Source: Bacteroidetes bacterium GWC2_46_850
Lineage (GTDB): Bacteria; Bacteroidota; Bacteroidia; Bacteroidales; Dysgonomonadaceae
Assembly: GCA_001768325.1 (NCBI GenBank)
Contig: MENQ01000019.1
Coordinates: 1 to 64,000, forward strand
DNA length: 64,000 nt
Direction: 5' to 3'
The notes under the pieces are model-generated. The model made no database searches. It had not been told where the DNA came from and was given only the letters and a program-made list of their open reading frames with translations. Of this stretch, positions 55,508 through 63,819 are shown piece by piece. Made by a program: the position numbers and the translations under genes. How positions within the stretch are numbered: position 1 is the first letter of the stretch; every line of letters starts with the position of its first letter.

Positions 55508-56959
55508 ATGCAAGAACTAGATCAGGACCAAATATTAAGCGAACTCACCACACAGGATTACAAATATGGTTTTACGACTGATGTGGAGACCTACACCATT
55601 GATAAGGGATTAAATGAAGATGTCATCCGGCACATTTCAGCCAATAAAGGGGAACCTGAGTGGCTACTCGATTTCCGGCTGAAGGCTTATCGACACTGGC
55701 TGACGATGAAGCTGCCCGATTGGGCACATCTGAAAATGCCGGCAATCGATTTCCAGGATATCATCTATTATGCCGACCCCACAAAAAAGAAAAAACCGGG
55801 AAGCCTCGATGAGGTAGATCCGGAATTGCTCAAAACCTTTGAGAAGCTGGGCATACCGCTTGAAGAACAGAAACAGCTTACCGGTGTCGCTGTGGATGCT
55901 GTAATGGACAGCGTATCCATCAAAACCACCTTCAAGGAGGTACTGGCTGAAAAAGGGATTATCTTCAGCTCGTTCAGTGAGGCGGTGAAACATCATCCCG
56001 ACCTGGTGAAGAAGTATCTGGCTACAGTAGTTCCCTACAAGGATAATTTCTACGCTGCGCTAAATTCAGCGGTATTCAGCGACGGATCGTTTGTTTACAT
56101 CCCGAAAGGGGTGCGCTGTCCGATGGAGCTATCAACCTACTTCCGTATCAATACCGCCAACACAGGTCAGTTTGAACGAACGCTGATCGTGGCAGATGAC
56201 GACTCTTACGTAAGCTACCTTGAGGGATGCACGGCACCCATGCGCGACGAGAATCAGCTGCATGCCGCCATCGTGGAGATCATAGCGCTCGATAATGCTG
56301 AAGTGAAATATTCCACGGTACAAAACTGGTACCCGGGAGATAAAAACGGAAATGGCGGGGTGTACAACTTTGTGACTAAAAGAGGTATCTGTAAAGGGGT
56401 CAACTCTAAAATCTCCTGGACACAGGTGGAAACGGGATCAGCCATTACCTGGAAGTATCCTTCCTGCATACTGGCAGGCGACAATTCGGTGGGTGAATTT
56501 TATTCGGTTGCGGTAACCAACCACTACCAGCAGGCCGATACCGGTACCAAGATGATCCATCTGGGTAAGAACACCCGCAGTCGCATCGTCTCCAAAGGTA
56601 TTTCTGCAGGGAACAGCCAGAACAGCTACCGTGGCCTGGTCAAGGTGACCAAAAAGGCAGAGAACGCACGAAACCACTCACAATGCGACAGTCTGTTGCT
56701 GACAGACCATTGCGGTGCACACACTTTTCCCTATACCGACATCCAGAACCCGACTGCAGTGCTTGAACACGAAGCAACCACATCCAAGATCAGCGAAGAT
56801 CAGGTTTTCTATTGCAACCAGCGTGGTCTGGGTGAAGAGGAAGCCATCGGACTGATTGTGAACGGTTATGTGAAAGAGGTAGTCAACAAGCTACCAATGG
56901 AGTTTGCAGTGGAAGCGCAAAAACTGCTGCAAATCAGCCTGGAGGGAAGTGTTGGTTGA
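55508..56959 (+). CDS. sufB: Fe-S cluster assembly scaffold SufB
   Basis: 483 residues, full length. Diagnostic blocks are [19 protein letters not shown] near residue 200, [20 protein letters not shown] (with the conserved Cys), [26 protein letters not shown] and a closing [20 protein letters not shown]. SufB with SufC and SufD builds Fe-S clusters in the cytosol. In most genomes sufC and sufD follow directly; here the gene ends, is followed by a 14-bp tandem repeat and then the convergent ung gene. sufC and sufD must therefore be elsewhere or outside the window. Confidence 0.95.
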   Translation: MQELDQDQILSELTTQDYKYGFTTDVETYTIDKGLNEDVIRHISANKGEPEWLLDFRLKAYRHWLTMKLPDWAHLKMPAIDFQDIIYYADPTKKKKPGSLDEVDPELLKTFEKLGIPLEEQKQLTGVAVDAVMDSVSIKTTFKEVLAEKGIIFSSFSEAVKHHPDLVKKYLATVVPYKDNFYAALNSAVFSDGSFVYIPKGVRCPMELSTYFRINTANTGQFERTLIVADDDSYVSYLEGCTAPMRDENQLHAAIVEIIALDNAEVKYSTVQNWYPGDKNGNGGVYNFVTKRGICKGVNSKISWTQVETGSAITWKYPSCILAGDNSVGEFYSVAVTNHYQQADTGTKMIHLGKNTRSRIVSKGISAGNSQNSYRGLVKVTKKAENARNHSQCDSLLLTDHCGAHTFPYTDIQNPTAVLEHEATTSKISEDQVFYCNQRGLGEEEAIGLIVNGYVKEVVNKLPMEFAVEAQKLLQISLEGSVG

Positions 56960-56981
56960 TGATTGTCTGTTTCATCACGCA

Positions 56982-57135
56982 TCGGATGTTACCAATCGGA
57001 TGTTACCAATCGGATGTTACCAATCGGATGTTACCAATCGGATGTTACCAATCGGATGTTACCAATCGGATGTTACCAATCGGATGTTACCAATCGGATG
57101 TTACCAATCGGATGTTACCAATCGGATGTTACCAA
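56982..57135. repeat. Minisatellite, eleven perfect copies of a 14-bp unit
   Basis: TCGGATGTTACCAA is repeated exactly eleven times from 56982 to 57135 and then ends in TCG. The last unit overlaps the stop codon and last codons of the convergent ung gene. The unit length is not a multiple of three, and all three plus-strand frames stay open, giving false open frames of the type RMLPIGCYQSDVTN. Confidence 0.95.
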
Positions 57136-57791
57136 TCGACAGGTTGTTTCCCATGAGCTTTCAGGTAATCGTTCGTACGACTAAAATGCTTATTGCCAAA
57201 GAATCCCCGGTGAGCAGATAGCGGCGAAGGGTGTGGCGACTTTAGTACTAAATGCCTATTCGCATCTATTGACTCCCCTTTTCGTTGTGCGTAGGCACCC
57301 CATAATATAAAGACCAGATGTTCTCTTTCTGAAGCAAGATGTCGGATAGCGGCATCAGTAAACTCCTCCCATCCTTTTCCCTGGTGCGAGCCTGCACGAT
57401 GAGCTTGCACCGTCAGCGTGGCATTCAGCAACAATACACCCTGCTCAGCCCACCGTTCGAGGTTGCCCGATCGGGGTGTCTTCTTTCCCATGTCCTGCGT
57501 GATCTCCTTGTAAATATTCTGCAGGGATGGCGGCAGCGACATCTCTTCCGGGACAGAGAAGCACAATCCGTGTGCCTGTCCTGGCTCATGATAGGGATCC
57601 TGCCCCACAATTACGACTTTGACATCCTGGAAAGGGCACCGGTTGAAAGCATTAAAAATAAGTTTTGCCGGCGGATAGACTGTCTTGTCTGCATACTCCT
57701 GCCGTACGTATTCTGTCAGCCTTTCGAAATAAGGTTTACCAAACTCTTCCTGCAAATGAGCCTTCCAGCTCTCTTCAATCTTTACCACCAT
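57129..57791 (-). CDS. ung: Uracil-DNA glycosylase, family 1
   Basis: 220 residues. The water-activating loop is VIVGQDPYHEPGQAHGLCFSVP (residues about 61-82), the uracil-binding LLNATLTV, and the leucine intercalation loop KSPHPSPLSAHRGFFGNKHFSRTN. It removes uracil from DNA in base-excision repair. The protein ends HGKQPVDW, and the codons for Asp-Trp-stop (GATTGGTAA) are part of the 14-bp tandem repeat that follows. No truncation. Confidence 0.97.
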   Translation of the reverse strand: MVVKIEESWKAHLQEEFGKPYFERLTEYVRQEYADKTVYPPAKLIFNAFNRCPFQDVKVVIVGQDPYHEPGQAHGLCFSVPEEMSLPPSLQNIYKEITQDMGKKTPRSGNLERWAEQGVLLLNATLTVQAHRAGSHQGKGWEEFTDAAIRHLASEREHLVFILWGAYAQRKGESIDANRHLVLKSPHPSPLSAHRGFFGNKHFSRTNDYLKAHGKQPVDW

Positions 57792-57835
57792 GGTTTTATC
57801 TTATTGAGGATGCTAAAATACAAAAAATTCACCGT

Positions 57836-57867
57836 AAAAGAAAAATCCTTCTCTTTTGAAGAAGGAT
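57836..57867 (-). terminator. Terminator of asnA
   Basis: ATCCTTCT pairs with AGAAGGAT over seven bases; on the minus strand TTTTTCTTTT follows. Confidence 0.8.
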
Positions 57868-57890
57868 CCGAATAGCCCTGGGAGAATAGT

Positions 57891-58928
57891 TCAAATAAGC
57901 AGGACACCCTGTTCCTTTGCTGATTCCCGCATCTCCTGCGGCCACAGGCTGGCCTGTATTTCACCGATATGCGCTTTTCGCAGATAGTACATGCAAAGAC
58001 GAGACTGGCCGATACCTCCTCCAATGGAAAGCGGTAGTTCGTTGTTCATCAAACGTTTGTGAAAATACAACGCAAGTCGTTCTTCCTTGTTCCGGGCTTT
58101 CAGCTGTCGTTCCAAAGAGGTGGCATTCACACGCACACCCATCGACGAGAGCTCTACAGCTTTTTCCAAAACCGGGTTCCAAACCAGCAAATCGCCATTT
58201 AGACCCTGGTAGCCATCGCTGTTCAATGTGCTCCAGTCGTCGTAATCCGGCGCCCTTCCATCATGTGGGAGCCCATTGGAGAGAGGGGCTCCGATGCCGA
58301 TGATAAACACGGCGCCATATGCTTTGGTGATGGCATCTTCCCGTTGCTTATCATCCATTCCGGGATACTTTTGAAGCAGCTCTTCGGAGTGGATGAAAGT
58401 AATTTCACTGGGGAGCTGTGGTGTGATCGCGGGAAATAATTCAAAGACAAGGTATTCTGTACGCAACATGGCTGCGTAAATGCGGCGCACAATCTGTTTC
58501 AGGTAGCTCACGCTTCTGTTTTGCTCACCAATCACCATCTCCCAGTCCCACTGATCCACATAGAGTGAATGCAGGTTATCCAGCTCCTCGTCTGCACGAA
58601 TGGCGTTCATGTCGGTATAGATGCCAAAACCTTCTTCTATTCCATAATCGGCCAGGGTAAGTCGTTTCCATTTCGCCAGCGAGTGTACGATCTCCGCCTG
58701 TTTGTCATTCATATCCTTAATAGGAAATGAAACCGCCCGCTCAACCCCGTTCAGGTCGTCATTGATGCCGGTACCACTCTCTACAAAAAGAGGGGCGGTT
58801 ACCCTGCGCAGGCGCAGTTCCGAAGAGAGGTTTACCTGAAAGAAATCTTTTATATGTTTGATACCCAATTCCGTCTGCTTTAAATTTAGCAACGGCTTGT
58901 ATCCGGGAGGTATTTGCAGTTGTGACAT
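57891..58928 (-). CDS. asnA: Aspartate-ammonia ligase
   Basis: 345 residues, the class II tRNA-synthetase-like asparagine synthetase. KQTELGIKHIKDFFQVNLSSELRLRRVTAPLFVESGTGINDDLNG near the start, VDQWDWEMVIG, and SIGGGIGQSRLCMYYLRKAHIGEIQASLWP at the end are family marks. It makes asparagine from aspartate, ammonia and ATP. A very clear promoter (TTTG-N19-TACCTTTG) precedes it and a terminator follows, so it is monocistronic. Confidence 0.96.
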   Translation of the reverse strand: MSQLQIPPGYKPLLNLKQTELGIKHIKDFFQVNLSSELRLRRVTAPLFVESGTGINDDLNGVERAVSFPIKDMNDKQAEIVHSLAKWKRLTLADYGIEEGFGIYTDMNAIRADEELDNLHSLYVDQWDWEMVIGEQNRSVSYLKQIVRRIYAAMLRTEYLVFELFPAITPQLPSEITFIHSEELLQKYPGMDDKQREDAITKAYGAVFIIGIGAPLSNGLPHDGRAPDYDDWSTLNSDGYQGLNGDLLVWNPVLEKAVELSSMGVRVNATSLERQLKARNKEERLALYFHKRLMNNELPLSIGGGIGQSRLCMYYLRKAHIGEIQASLWPQEMRESAKEQGVLLI

Positions 58929-58958
58929 ATGTTTCTATAATCTGATTTCAATAAACTG

Positions 58959-58989
58959 CAAAGGTATCACATTTATTCATTTTGTCAAA
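58959..58989 (-). promoter_or_regulatory. Bacteroidota-type promoter for asnA
   Basis: On the minus strand TTTG (58986-58989) and TACCTTTG (58959-58966) are 19 bases apart, a textbook -33/-7 pair. Confidence 0.75.
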
Positions 58990-59087
58990 TAAAATTGGAC
59001 TAAAATTTACAATATGACAGATATTAACTCAAATCAAAAACATTTACACCAATTAAAACACTCAGAACTGGCATTTTAGCAATCAGA

Positions 59088-60002
59088 TCAGAGATAATTG
59101 ATCTGTCCCACAAGCTCATCCACGGAAGCAATGTGATGTCGCTGGAGATAAGCCTCGATGCCATCCACAATCTTTACCGTCGCGGCCGGGTCGATAAAAT
59201 TATAGGTACCGACCTGTATGGCGGTGGATCCGGCCAATATGAACTCGATGGCATCCTGCCAGTTGCAGATGCCTCCCATACCGATGATGGGGATCCTTAC
59301 GGCATGATATACCTGCCAGACCATGCGCACGGCAATGGGTTTGATGCAGGGACCCGACAATCCGCCGGTGATGGTGGAGAGCTTGGGACTTCTACTTTCC
59401 ACATCGATGGCCATACCCAGGAAAGTGTTGACCAGCGACACGGCATCGGCTCCCTCATCTTCCACGGCACGGGCTATTTCGGTAATGTCGGTCACGTTTG
59501 GCGACAGCTTGACGATCAATGTTTTGGGAAATACCTTGCGCACCTCCCGCGTGACTTCGGCTGCCGACTGACAGGAAGTACCAAATGCCATGCCACCTTC
59601 CTTCACATTGGGGCAGGAAATATTCAATTCAATGGCCGGCATTTTGTCCAGATTGGCCAATTTTTCCGCACAGGCCACATAATCTTCGATTGTGGAGCCG
59701 GACACATTCACAATCATATGCGTGTCGTAATCCTTTATTTGCGGGTAGAGGTGATCCACAAAGTAATCGACCCCCTTGTTCTGCAGCCCCACCGAATTGA
59801 GCATTCCTGAGGGTGTTTCAGCCATTCTGGGATAATCATTCCCTTGTCGTGGCTCCAGGGTTGTTCCTTTTACAAAAATACCCCCCAGGCGCCCCAAATC
59901 CATAAAATCGCTATATTCCGTCCCGTAACCAAATGTACCGGATGCGGTCATCACCGGGTTTTTCAACTCCAAATCTCCGATACGTACTTTTAATCCAGCC
60001 AT
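59088..60002 (-). CDS. pyrD: Dihydroorotate dehydrogenase, class 1B catalytic subunit
   Basis: 304 residues. [22 protein letters not shown] at the start, [31 protein letters not shown] with the catalytic Cys-loop residues, and the FMN-phosphate block [18 protein letters not shown] near the end. The gene overlaps pyrK by 13 bases, which marks the NAD-linked PyrDB/PyrK heterotetramer. It oxidises dihydroorotate to orotate in the cytosol. pyrF, two steps later in the pathway, is at 33 kb. Confidence 0.96.
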   Translation of the reverse strand: MAGLKVRIGDLELKNPVMTASGTFGYGTEYSDFMDLGRLGGIFVKGTTLEPRQGNDYPRMAETPSGMLNSVGLQNKGVDYFVDHLYPQIKDYDTHMIVNVSGSTIEDYVACAEKLANLDKMPAIELNISCPNVKEGGMAFGTSCQSAAEVTREVRKVFPKTLIVKLSPNVTDITEIARAVEDEGADAVSLVNTFLGMAIDVESRSPKLSTITGGLSGPCIKPIAVRMVWQVYHAVRIPIIGMGGICNWQDAIEFILAGSTAIQVGTYNFIDPAATVKIVDGIEAYLQRHHIASVDELVGQINYL

Positions 60003-60763
60003 GTGAGTTCATTGATGTTAAATACAGGCCCTTCGGTACAGGCACAAACATTTCCCCTGATGGTTTTCTCTATACAGCAAAGACAGGCTCCGAAGCCACA
60101 GGCCATCAGGTTTTCCAGCGATGCTTCACAGGAAATCCCGTTTTGTTTCGCGTAGCGCGCCACCGCCACCATCATTGGTTTCGGCCCGCAGGTAAATATA
60201 AAATCATATCTCTTTTTTTGAAGAATCGTGTGTTGGGTGACAAATCCCTTTTCTCCCAGCGATCCATCTTCTGTGGTGCAATAGAGCGTTCCCAGATGTT
60301 CGAAATCGTCTCTCTGCAAAATATCTTTTTCTGAACGTCCCCCCAGTAAGAACTCAGGTTCCAGTCCTTTTTCGCGCATCTTCTTTCCCAGGAATAGCAG
60401 CGGTGCGGTACCTACGCCACCACCAATCAGAAGAAAGTTTCCCTTTTGATCGGGAAGTGAGAAAGAACTTCCCAGCGGAAACAGCAGGTTCATGGTTTCT
60501 CCGGCGGATAAATCAGATATTTTAGCAGTACCTTCTCCCACACGCTGGATCAAAAGCCAGATTTCATTTTGCTGATGATCTATATAATTAATGGAAATGG
60601 GTCTGCGAAGAAAGACCTGCGGGGAATTGTCGACCCGAATCTGAACAAACTGTCCCGGATACATTTCCGGGAGGGGTTCATTGCCGGCGGGGGTGACCTT
60701 TAACAAATAATTCCGATCGTTTAACCGGGTGTTGGAACGAATGGTAAAATCACTTACTTTCAT
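59990..60763 (-). CDS. pyrK: Dihydroorotate dehydrogenase electron-transfer subunit
   Basis: 257 residues. A ferredoxin-NADP-reductase-like module has the FAD motif [10 protein letters not shown] and the NAD-binding [19 protein letters not shown]. The C-terminal [2Fe-2S] site is formed by cysteines in [19 protein letters not shown] and CACTEGP. It passes electrons from PyrD to NAD+. The first gene of the pyrK-pyrD pair; a TATTTTTG element lies 24 bases upstream. Confidence 0.94.
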   Translation of the reverse strand: MKVSDFTIRSNTRLNDRNYLLKVTPAGNEPLPEMYPGQFVQIRVDNSPQVFLRRPISINYIDHQQNEIWLLIQRVGEGTAKISDLSAGETMNLLFPLGSSFSLPDQKGNFLLIGGGVGTAPLLFLGKKMREKGLEPEFLLGGRSEKDILQRDDFEHLGTLYCTTEDGSLGEKGFVTQHTILQKKRYDFIFTCGPKPMMVAVARYAKQNGISCEASLENLMACGFGACLCCIEKTIRGNVCACTEGPVFNINELTWLD

Positions 60764-60786
60764 TAGCTACCTCTCTTTATGAAGTA

Positions 60787-60794
60787 CAAAAATA
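60787..60794 (-). promoter_or_regulatory. -7 element for pyrK-pyrD
   Basis: TATTTTTG on the minus strand, 24 bases upstream of the pyrK ATG. Confidence 0.45.
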
Positions 60795-60881
60795 CATCAT
60801 AATTTTCAAATAAGCGCCACAAAAGTTAAAGATGGATGTAGCTTCTTTTCTATTTAATGAGAAATAAGCAAAAATTCTATT

Positions 60882-61349
60882 TTACAGTTTTACTCCTTCC
60901 GGGTTGGGATTAAATATTTCGAATGTATTGTCGCTATAGTAAATAATTATTTGTGCAATTTTTCTATTCCTCGCTTTTGATGTATCAATTTGCTTGTATT
61001 CTGTACTTTGAGTTGGATAAACGGTCTGTTTAAACATTGTTTCCTGCCCTTTTTCAGCATCCGCCGTCTCTTCTCCTTGATTTATCGTTGTCTGACGAAA
61101 TAAATCCGGTTCAATATGCAAGTCGCCCCTGCCAAATCCCTCCTTAAACATGCTGCCTGTTCCTTTAAGCAACCACTCGGGATTAATGTAGTGCATTTCA
61201 TCCAGGATTTTTGTCACTACATCAAGGCTGGGATTATTTCTACCGTTCAAGATATGTGAAATAACTGCCCTGTTTATCTGTAACTTGTCGGCAAACCTAG
61301 CCGGAGTAAGGTTTTCCTTTTCCATGATCACTCTGATACGATCCTTCAT
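60882..61349 (-). CDS. XRE-family transcriptional regulator
   Basis: 155 residues from the ATG at 61349 (MKDRIRVIMEKENLTPARFADK); an ATG four codons upstream is also possible. A Cro/CI helix-turn-helix covers residues about 3-60, with LTPARFADKLQINRAVISHILNGRNNPSL as its recognition unit, then the INPEWLLKGTGSMFK block. The rest is a polar linker and a beta-rich tail (IAQIIIYYSDNTFEIFNPN) without the S24 peptidase motif, so no LexA/CI-like self-cleavage. Widespread in Bacteroidales, role unknown. Four 12-bp ATACA-NN-TGTAT palindromes lie upstream (see separate entries), one over its own promoter, suggesting autoregulation. Confidence 0.85.
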   Translation of the reverse strand: MKDRIRVIMEKENLTPARFADKLQINRAVISHILNGRNNPSLDVVTKILDEMHYINPEWLLKGTGSMFKEGFGRGDLHIEPDLFRQTTINQGEETADAEKGQETMFKQTVYPTQSTEYKQIDTSKARNRKIAQIIIYYSDNTFEIFNPNPEGVKL

Positions 61350-61403
61350 AACGAATTGCATTTTGATGTTCGGTGGGATGTAACTTTTGTTGCAAAACCA
61401 ATG

Positions 61404-61415
61404 ATACAAATGTAT
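61404..61415. promoter_or_regulatory. Palindromic operator copy 1 (XRE promoter)
   Basis: ATACA-AA-TGTAT, a perfect 12-bp inverted repeat, 55 bases before the XRE start. On the minus strand it contains TACATTTG, a TAnnTTTG -7 box, so a bound protein would block transcription. Confidence 0.6.
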
Positions 61416-61461
61416 GAATATTTATTTACAAATGAGAAAGCAAAGAAATTATTTTTGTAAA

Positions 61462-61473
61462 CAACAAATGTAT
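61462..61473. promoter_or_regulatory. Palindromic operator copy 2
   Basis: CAACA-AA-TGTAT, two mismatches from copy 1 in the left arm. Confidence 0.5.
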
Positions 61474-61482
61474 TCATGTTTT

Positions 61483-61494
61483 ATACATTTGTAT
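61483..61494. promoter_or_regulatory. Palindromic operator copy 3
   Basis: ATACA-TT-TGTAT, a perfect inverted repeat nine bases from copy 2. Confidence 0.55.
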
Positions 61495-61580
61495 TGAACA
61501 CATTTGAAAACCGTAACCGTACATCTGTATATGGGATAAATTTTTAATTAAAATAAATTGCACTTAGTATTGATATCTAG

Positions 61581-61609
61581 ATATATGGATAATCAAAATA
61601 TCCATATAT
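61581..61609. repeat. 11-bp perfect inverted repeat
   Basis: ATATATGGATA and TATCCATATAT are exact reverse complements with a seven-base spacer. AT-rich, so more likely a protein-binding site than a terminator; no T tract follows in either direction. Confidence 0.6.
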
Positions 61610-61811
61610 TAACGGTTAGTTCCAGGGATCGGTTACCTTCCGGTAAAATAAAAAACTTTCGCTTTATAAATTATTTTTAAATTATTGATTAATTGTATTA
61701 TATATAGATTATGATGCTAAATAGAGAGATGTTAAATGGTAAAATATACAATTGTCGCAGCTATATTTATGTAAATTACGGTGAAACAGAATTGTTCAAT
61801 AATATAATAGA

Positions 61812-61845
61812 TTTGTACTCCCCTACTCTGCATTTACATTTGTAT
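61812..61845 (+). promoter_or_regulatory. Plus-strand promoter with operator copy 4, upstream of the peroxidase gene
   Basis: TTTG (61812-61815) and TACATTTG (61835-61842) are 19 bases apart, a canonical pair. The -7 box lies inside TTACA-TT-TGTAT (61834-61845), one mismatch from the XRE operator. The peroxidase ATG is 319 bases downstream. The whole 812-base gap between the XRE gene and the peroxidase gene is AT-rich; it holds the operators, the inverted repeat and no gene I can support. Confidence 0.55.
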
Positions 61846-62161
61846 CAAAGTCATTCTTCACAAAACAGAATAGATATGTAAATTAATACGCGAATGATTT
61901 CCCTTTATCCTTCCTGTATACACAAAAGCAACGTTAATCCCATAAATCGTGGAATATTTACCTCCCTTCATCCAAAAGCGGATAAAAATGAAAACCTGGA
62001 ACGATTAAAATTTAAATATTTTATTGATATACAGTGGGATAAATTGAATTATTCCTGTCGGAATTTCAGTGCCAATAACAAAAATAGAGATAAAATGAAC
62101 TGGCAAGCTTTCATTGTTGTTTATAAGTATCAGGTTTATCTGTTTAATCAAAAAAAAGAAT

Positions 62162-62785
62162 ATGAAACATTTTTATAACATCAACCTACTCGTAACTCTT
62201 TTTATGTTCCTGACCATTCAGGTCATCGGACAGCAAAAAGTTACTTCACCCGATATGAACAACGTAAATTCGAAATTGAAAACCGGAGCTTTCTCTGATG
62301 GAAGCAAAACGCTGCACGACTTCACCGTGAAAGATATCAACGGAAAGTCATTTGATCTGGCATCACTGAAAGGAAAAAAGGTACTGGTTGTAAACGTGGC
62401 TTCCAAGTGTGGTCTTACACCCCAGTATGAAGATCTGCAAACCTTATACGAACGCTACGGAGACAGGAACTTCGTGGTGATTGGTTTTCCAGCGAATAAT
62501 TTCAACGGTCAGGAACCGGGCACAAACAAGGAAATCAAAGAATTTTGTACAGCCAATTACGGGGTAACATTCCCAATGATGGACAAAATTAGCGTCAGAG
62601 GCGACGATCAGGCACCTCTGTACAAATGGCTCACCCATAAATCTGAAAATGGTGTTAAGGATCAGGAGGTAACCTGGAACTTTCAAAAGTATCTGGTCGA
62701 CGAACAGGGGCGGCTGGTGGATGTGGTGTTGCCCCGGGAGAGTCCCCTGAGCGATAAAATTGTACAATGGATCACCAGTAACTAG
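62162..62785 (+). CDS. Exported glutathione-peroxidase-family protein (thioredoxin-type)
   Basis: 207 residues from the ATG at 62162 with a signal peptide (INLLVTLFMFLTIQVIG-Q). The peroxidatic Cys is in VNVASKCGLTPQYEDL and the Gln is in NNFNGQEPGTNKEI; Trp-Asn are in TWNFQKYLV. The FPCNQF cysteine of many members is Ala (FPANNF), but EFCTANYGVTFPM keeps the Cys that acts as resolving residue in yeast Gpx3-type enzymes. So it should be a 2-Cys, thioredoxin-dependent peroxidase, located in the periplasm or outside. An upstream promoter shares the XRE operator. Confidence 0.9.
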   Translation: MKHFYNINLLVTLFMFLTIQVIGQQKVTSPDMNNVNSKLKTGAFSDGSKTLHDFTVKDINGKSFDLASLKGKKVLVVNVASKCGLTPQYEDLQTLYERYGDRNFVVIGFPANNFNGQEPGTNKEIKEFCTANYGVTFPMMDKISVRGDDQAPLYKWLTHKSENGVKDQEVTWNFQKYLVDEQGRLVDVVLPRESPLSDKIVQWITSN

Positions 62786-63804
62786 TGCATAATCCTATAC
62801 ACCAGCTCTTTCAGCAGTTCACCCTGAGAGGCCGAGATATTATCAATTCCTTTTGAACGGGCATCAAATGTCCTCAGGTCAGAAATGATCGCCATCACTT
62901 TGCTGGCGTTGTAATTTCGAAGTCCTGTCACATAATCCCGTACAAAGTAATTCGACCGTAAGTTTAAGGCAGCCATGATGGTTGCCTCATCTTTTTGGGG
63001 TAACCAGTAGCACTCTAGCAGATTGCTGAAGTAATTAAACAATACGGCCAGGGTAGCCATAATGGGATTTTCTTTCGGATTATTTCCAAAGTAGTCCACA
63101 ATCCGGTTGGCAGTGAGAACATCTTTTCTGATGATCGCATTCTGCAGTTCAAACGTATTGTAATCTTTGCTAATGCCCACATTCTTCTCGATCAGTCCTG
63201 ATGTAATACGATGAGAGCCTTCCGACAGAGATACCTCAAGCTTTTGTAGTTGCGGAATCAGCTTGCTGAGGTCGTTTCCGACATAATCAGCCAGCATCCG
63301 GGCAGATTTTTCATCAATACCGATCTGCTTCTCTCTGAAATAATTCGTGATGAAGGGGGGAATCTGGTTGTCGTATAATTTTTTCGACTCAAAAACAACG
63401 CCTGTCTTATCGATCTGCTTTATCCAGGCCTTGCGCCGGTCTACCGTACCGTGCTTGTAGTTGATAACCAGCACGGTGGAGAGCATTGGATTTTTTACGT
63501 AATGCTCCAGTAACTCCAGGTTATCGAGATTCTGTGCCTCTTTCACAAGGATCAGCTGATGTTCGGCCATCATCGGAAAACGTCGCGCCGAGGAGATAAT
63601 TACATTCATATCGGAATCAACACCATAAAATGTAAGCAGATTGAAATCCCGCTCAGTCTCAGTCAGCACCGTTTCATGGAGAAGTTCCGTAAGTGCGTCA
63701 ATGAAATAGGCTTCGTCGCCCATCAACAGGTAAACAGGCTTAAAACGACGTTGGAGAATATCGTTGCAAATTGAGTCAAAAGTGAGTTTGGGAACTGTAG
63801 CCAT
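62782..63804 (-). CDS. holA: DNA polymerase III delta subunit
   Basis: 340 residues, a divergent clamp-loader delta. KPVYLLMGDEAYFIDALTELL near residue 19 is the family opening (YLLxGDExxxID). HQLILVKEAQNLDNLELLEHYV and GISKDYNTFELQNAIIRKD follow in the expected order, with a helical collar domain at the end. It opens the beta clamp together with delta-prime and tau. The final four bases overlap the convergent peroxidase gene (62782-62785). The start is the ATG at 63804. Confidence 0.9.
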   Translation of the reverse strand: MATVPKLTFDSICNDILQRRFKPVYLLMGDEAYFIDALTELLHETVLTETERDFNLLTFYGVDSDMNVIISSARRFPMMAEHQLILVKEAQNLDNLELLEHYVKNPMLSTVLVINYKHGTVDRRKAWIKQIDKTGVVFESKKLYDNQIPPFITNYFREKQIGIDEKSARMLADYVGNDLSKLIPQLQKLEVSLSEGSHRITSGLIEKNVGISKDYNTFELQNAIIRKDVLTANRIVDYFGNNPKENPIMATLAVLFNYFSNLLECYWLPQKDEATIMAALNLRSNYFVRDYVTGLRNYNASKVMAIISDLRTFDARSKGIDNISASQGELLKELVYRIMH

Positions 63805-63819
63805 TGTTGTTTTTCAATT

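Noticed and set aside
56904-57221. Open plus-strand frames across the sufB-ung gap encoding repeats of RMLPIGCYQSDVTN
   Set aside because: They are produced by the 14-bp tandem repeat, which is open in all three frames; they overlap sufB and ung and have no plausible start.
61894-62178. A 94-codon frame (MISLYPSCIHKSNV...) before the peroxidase gene
   Set aside because: It overlaps the peroxidase signal peptide, has no recognisable domain and lies in AT-rich sequence where such frames arise by chance.
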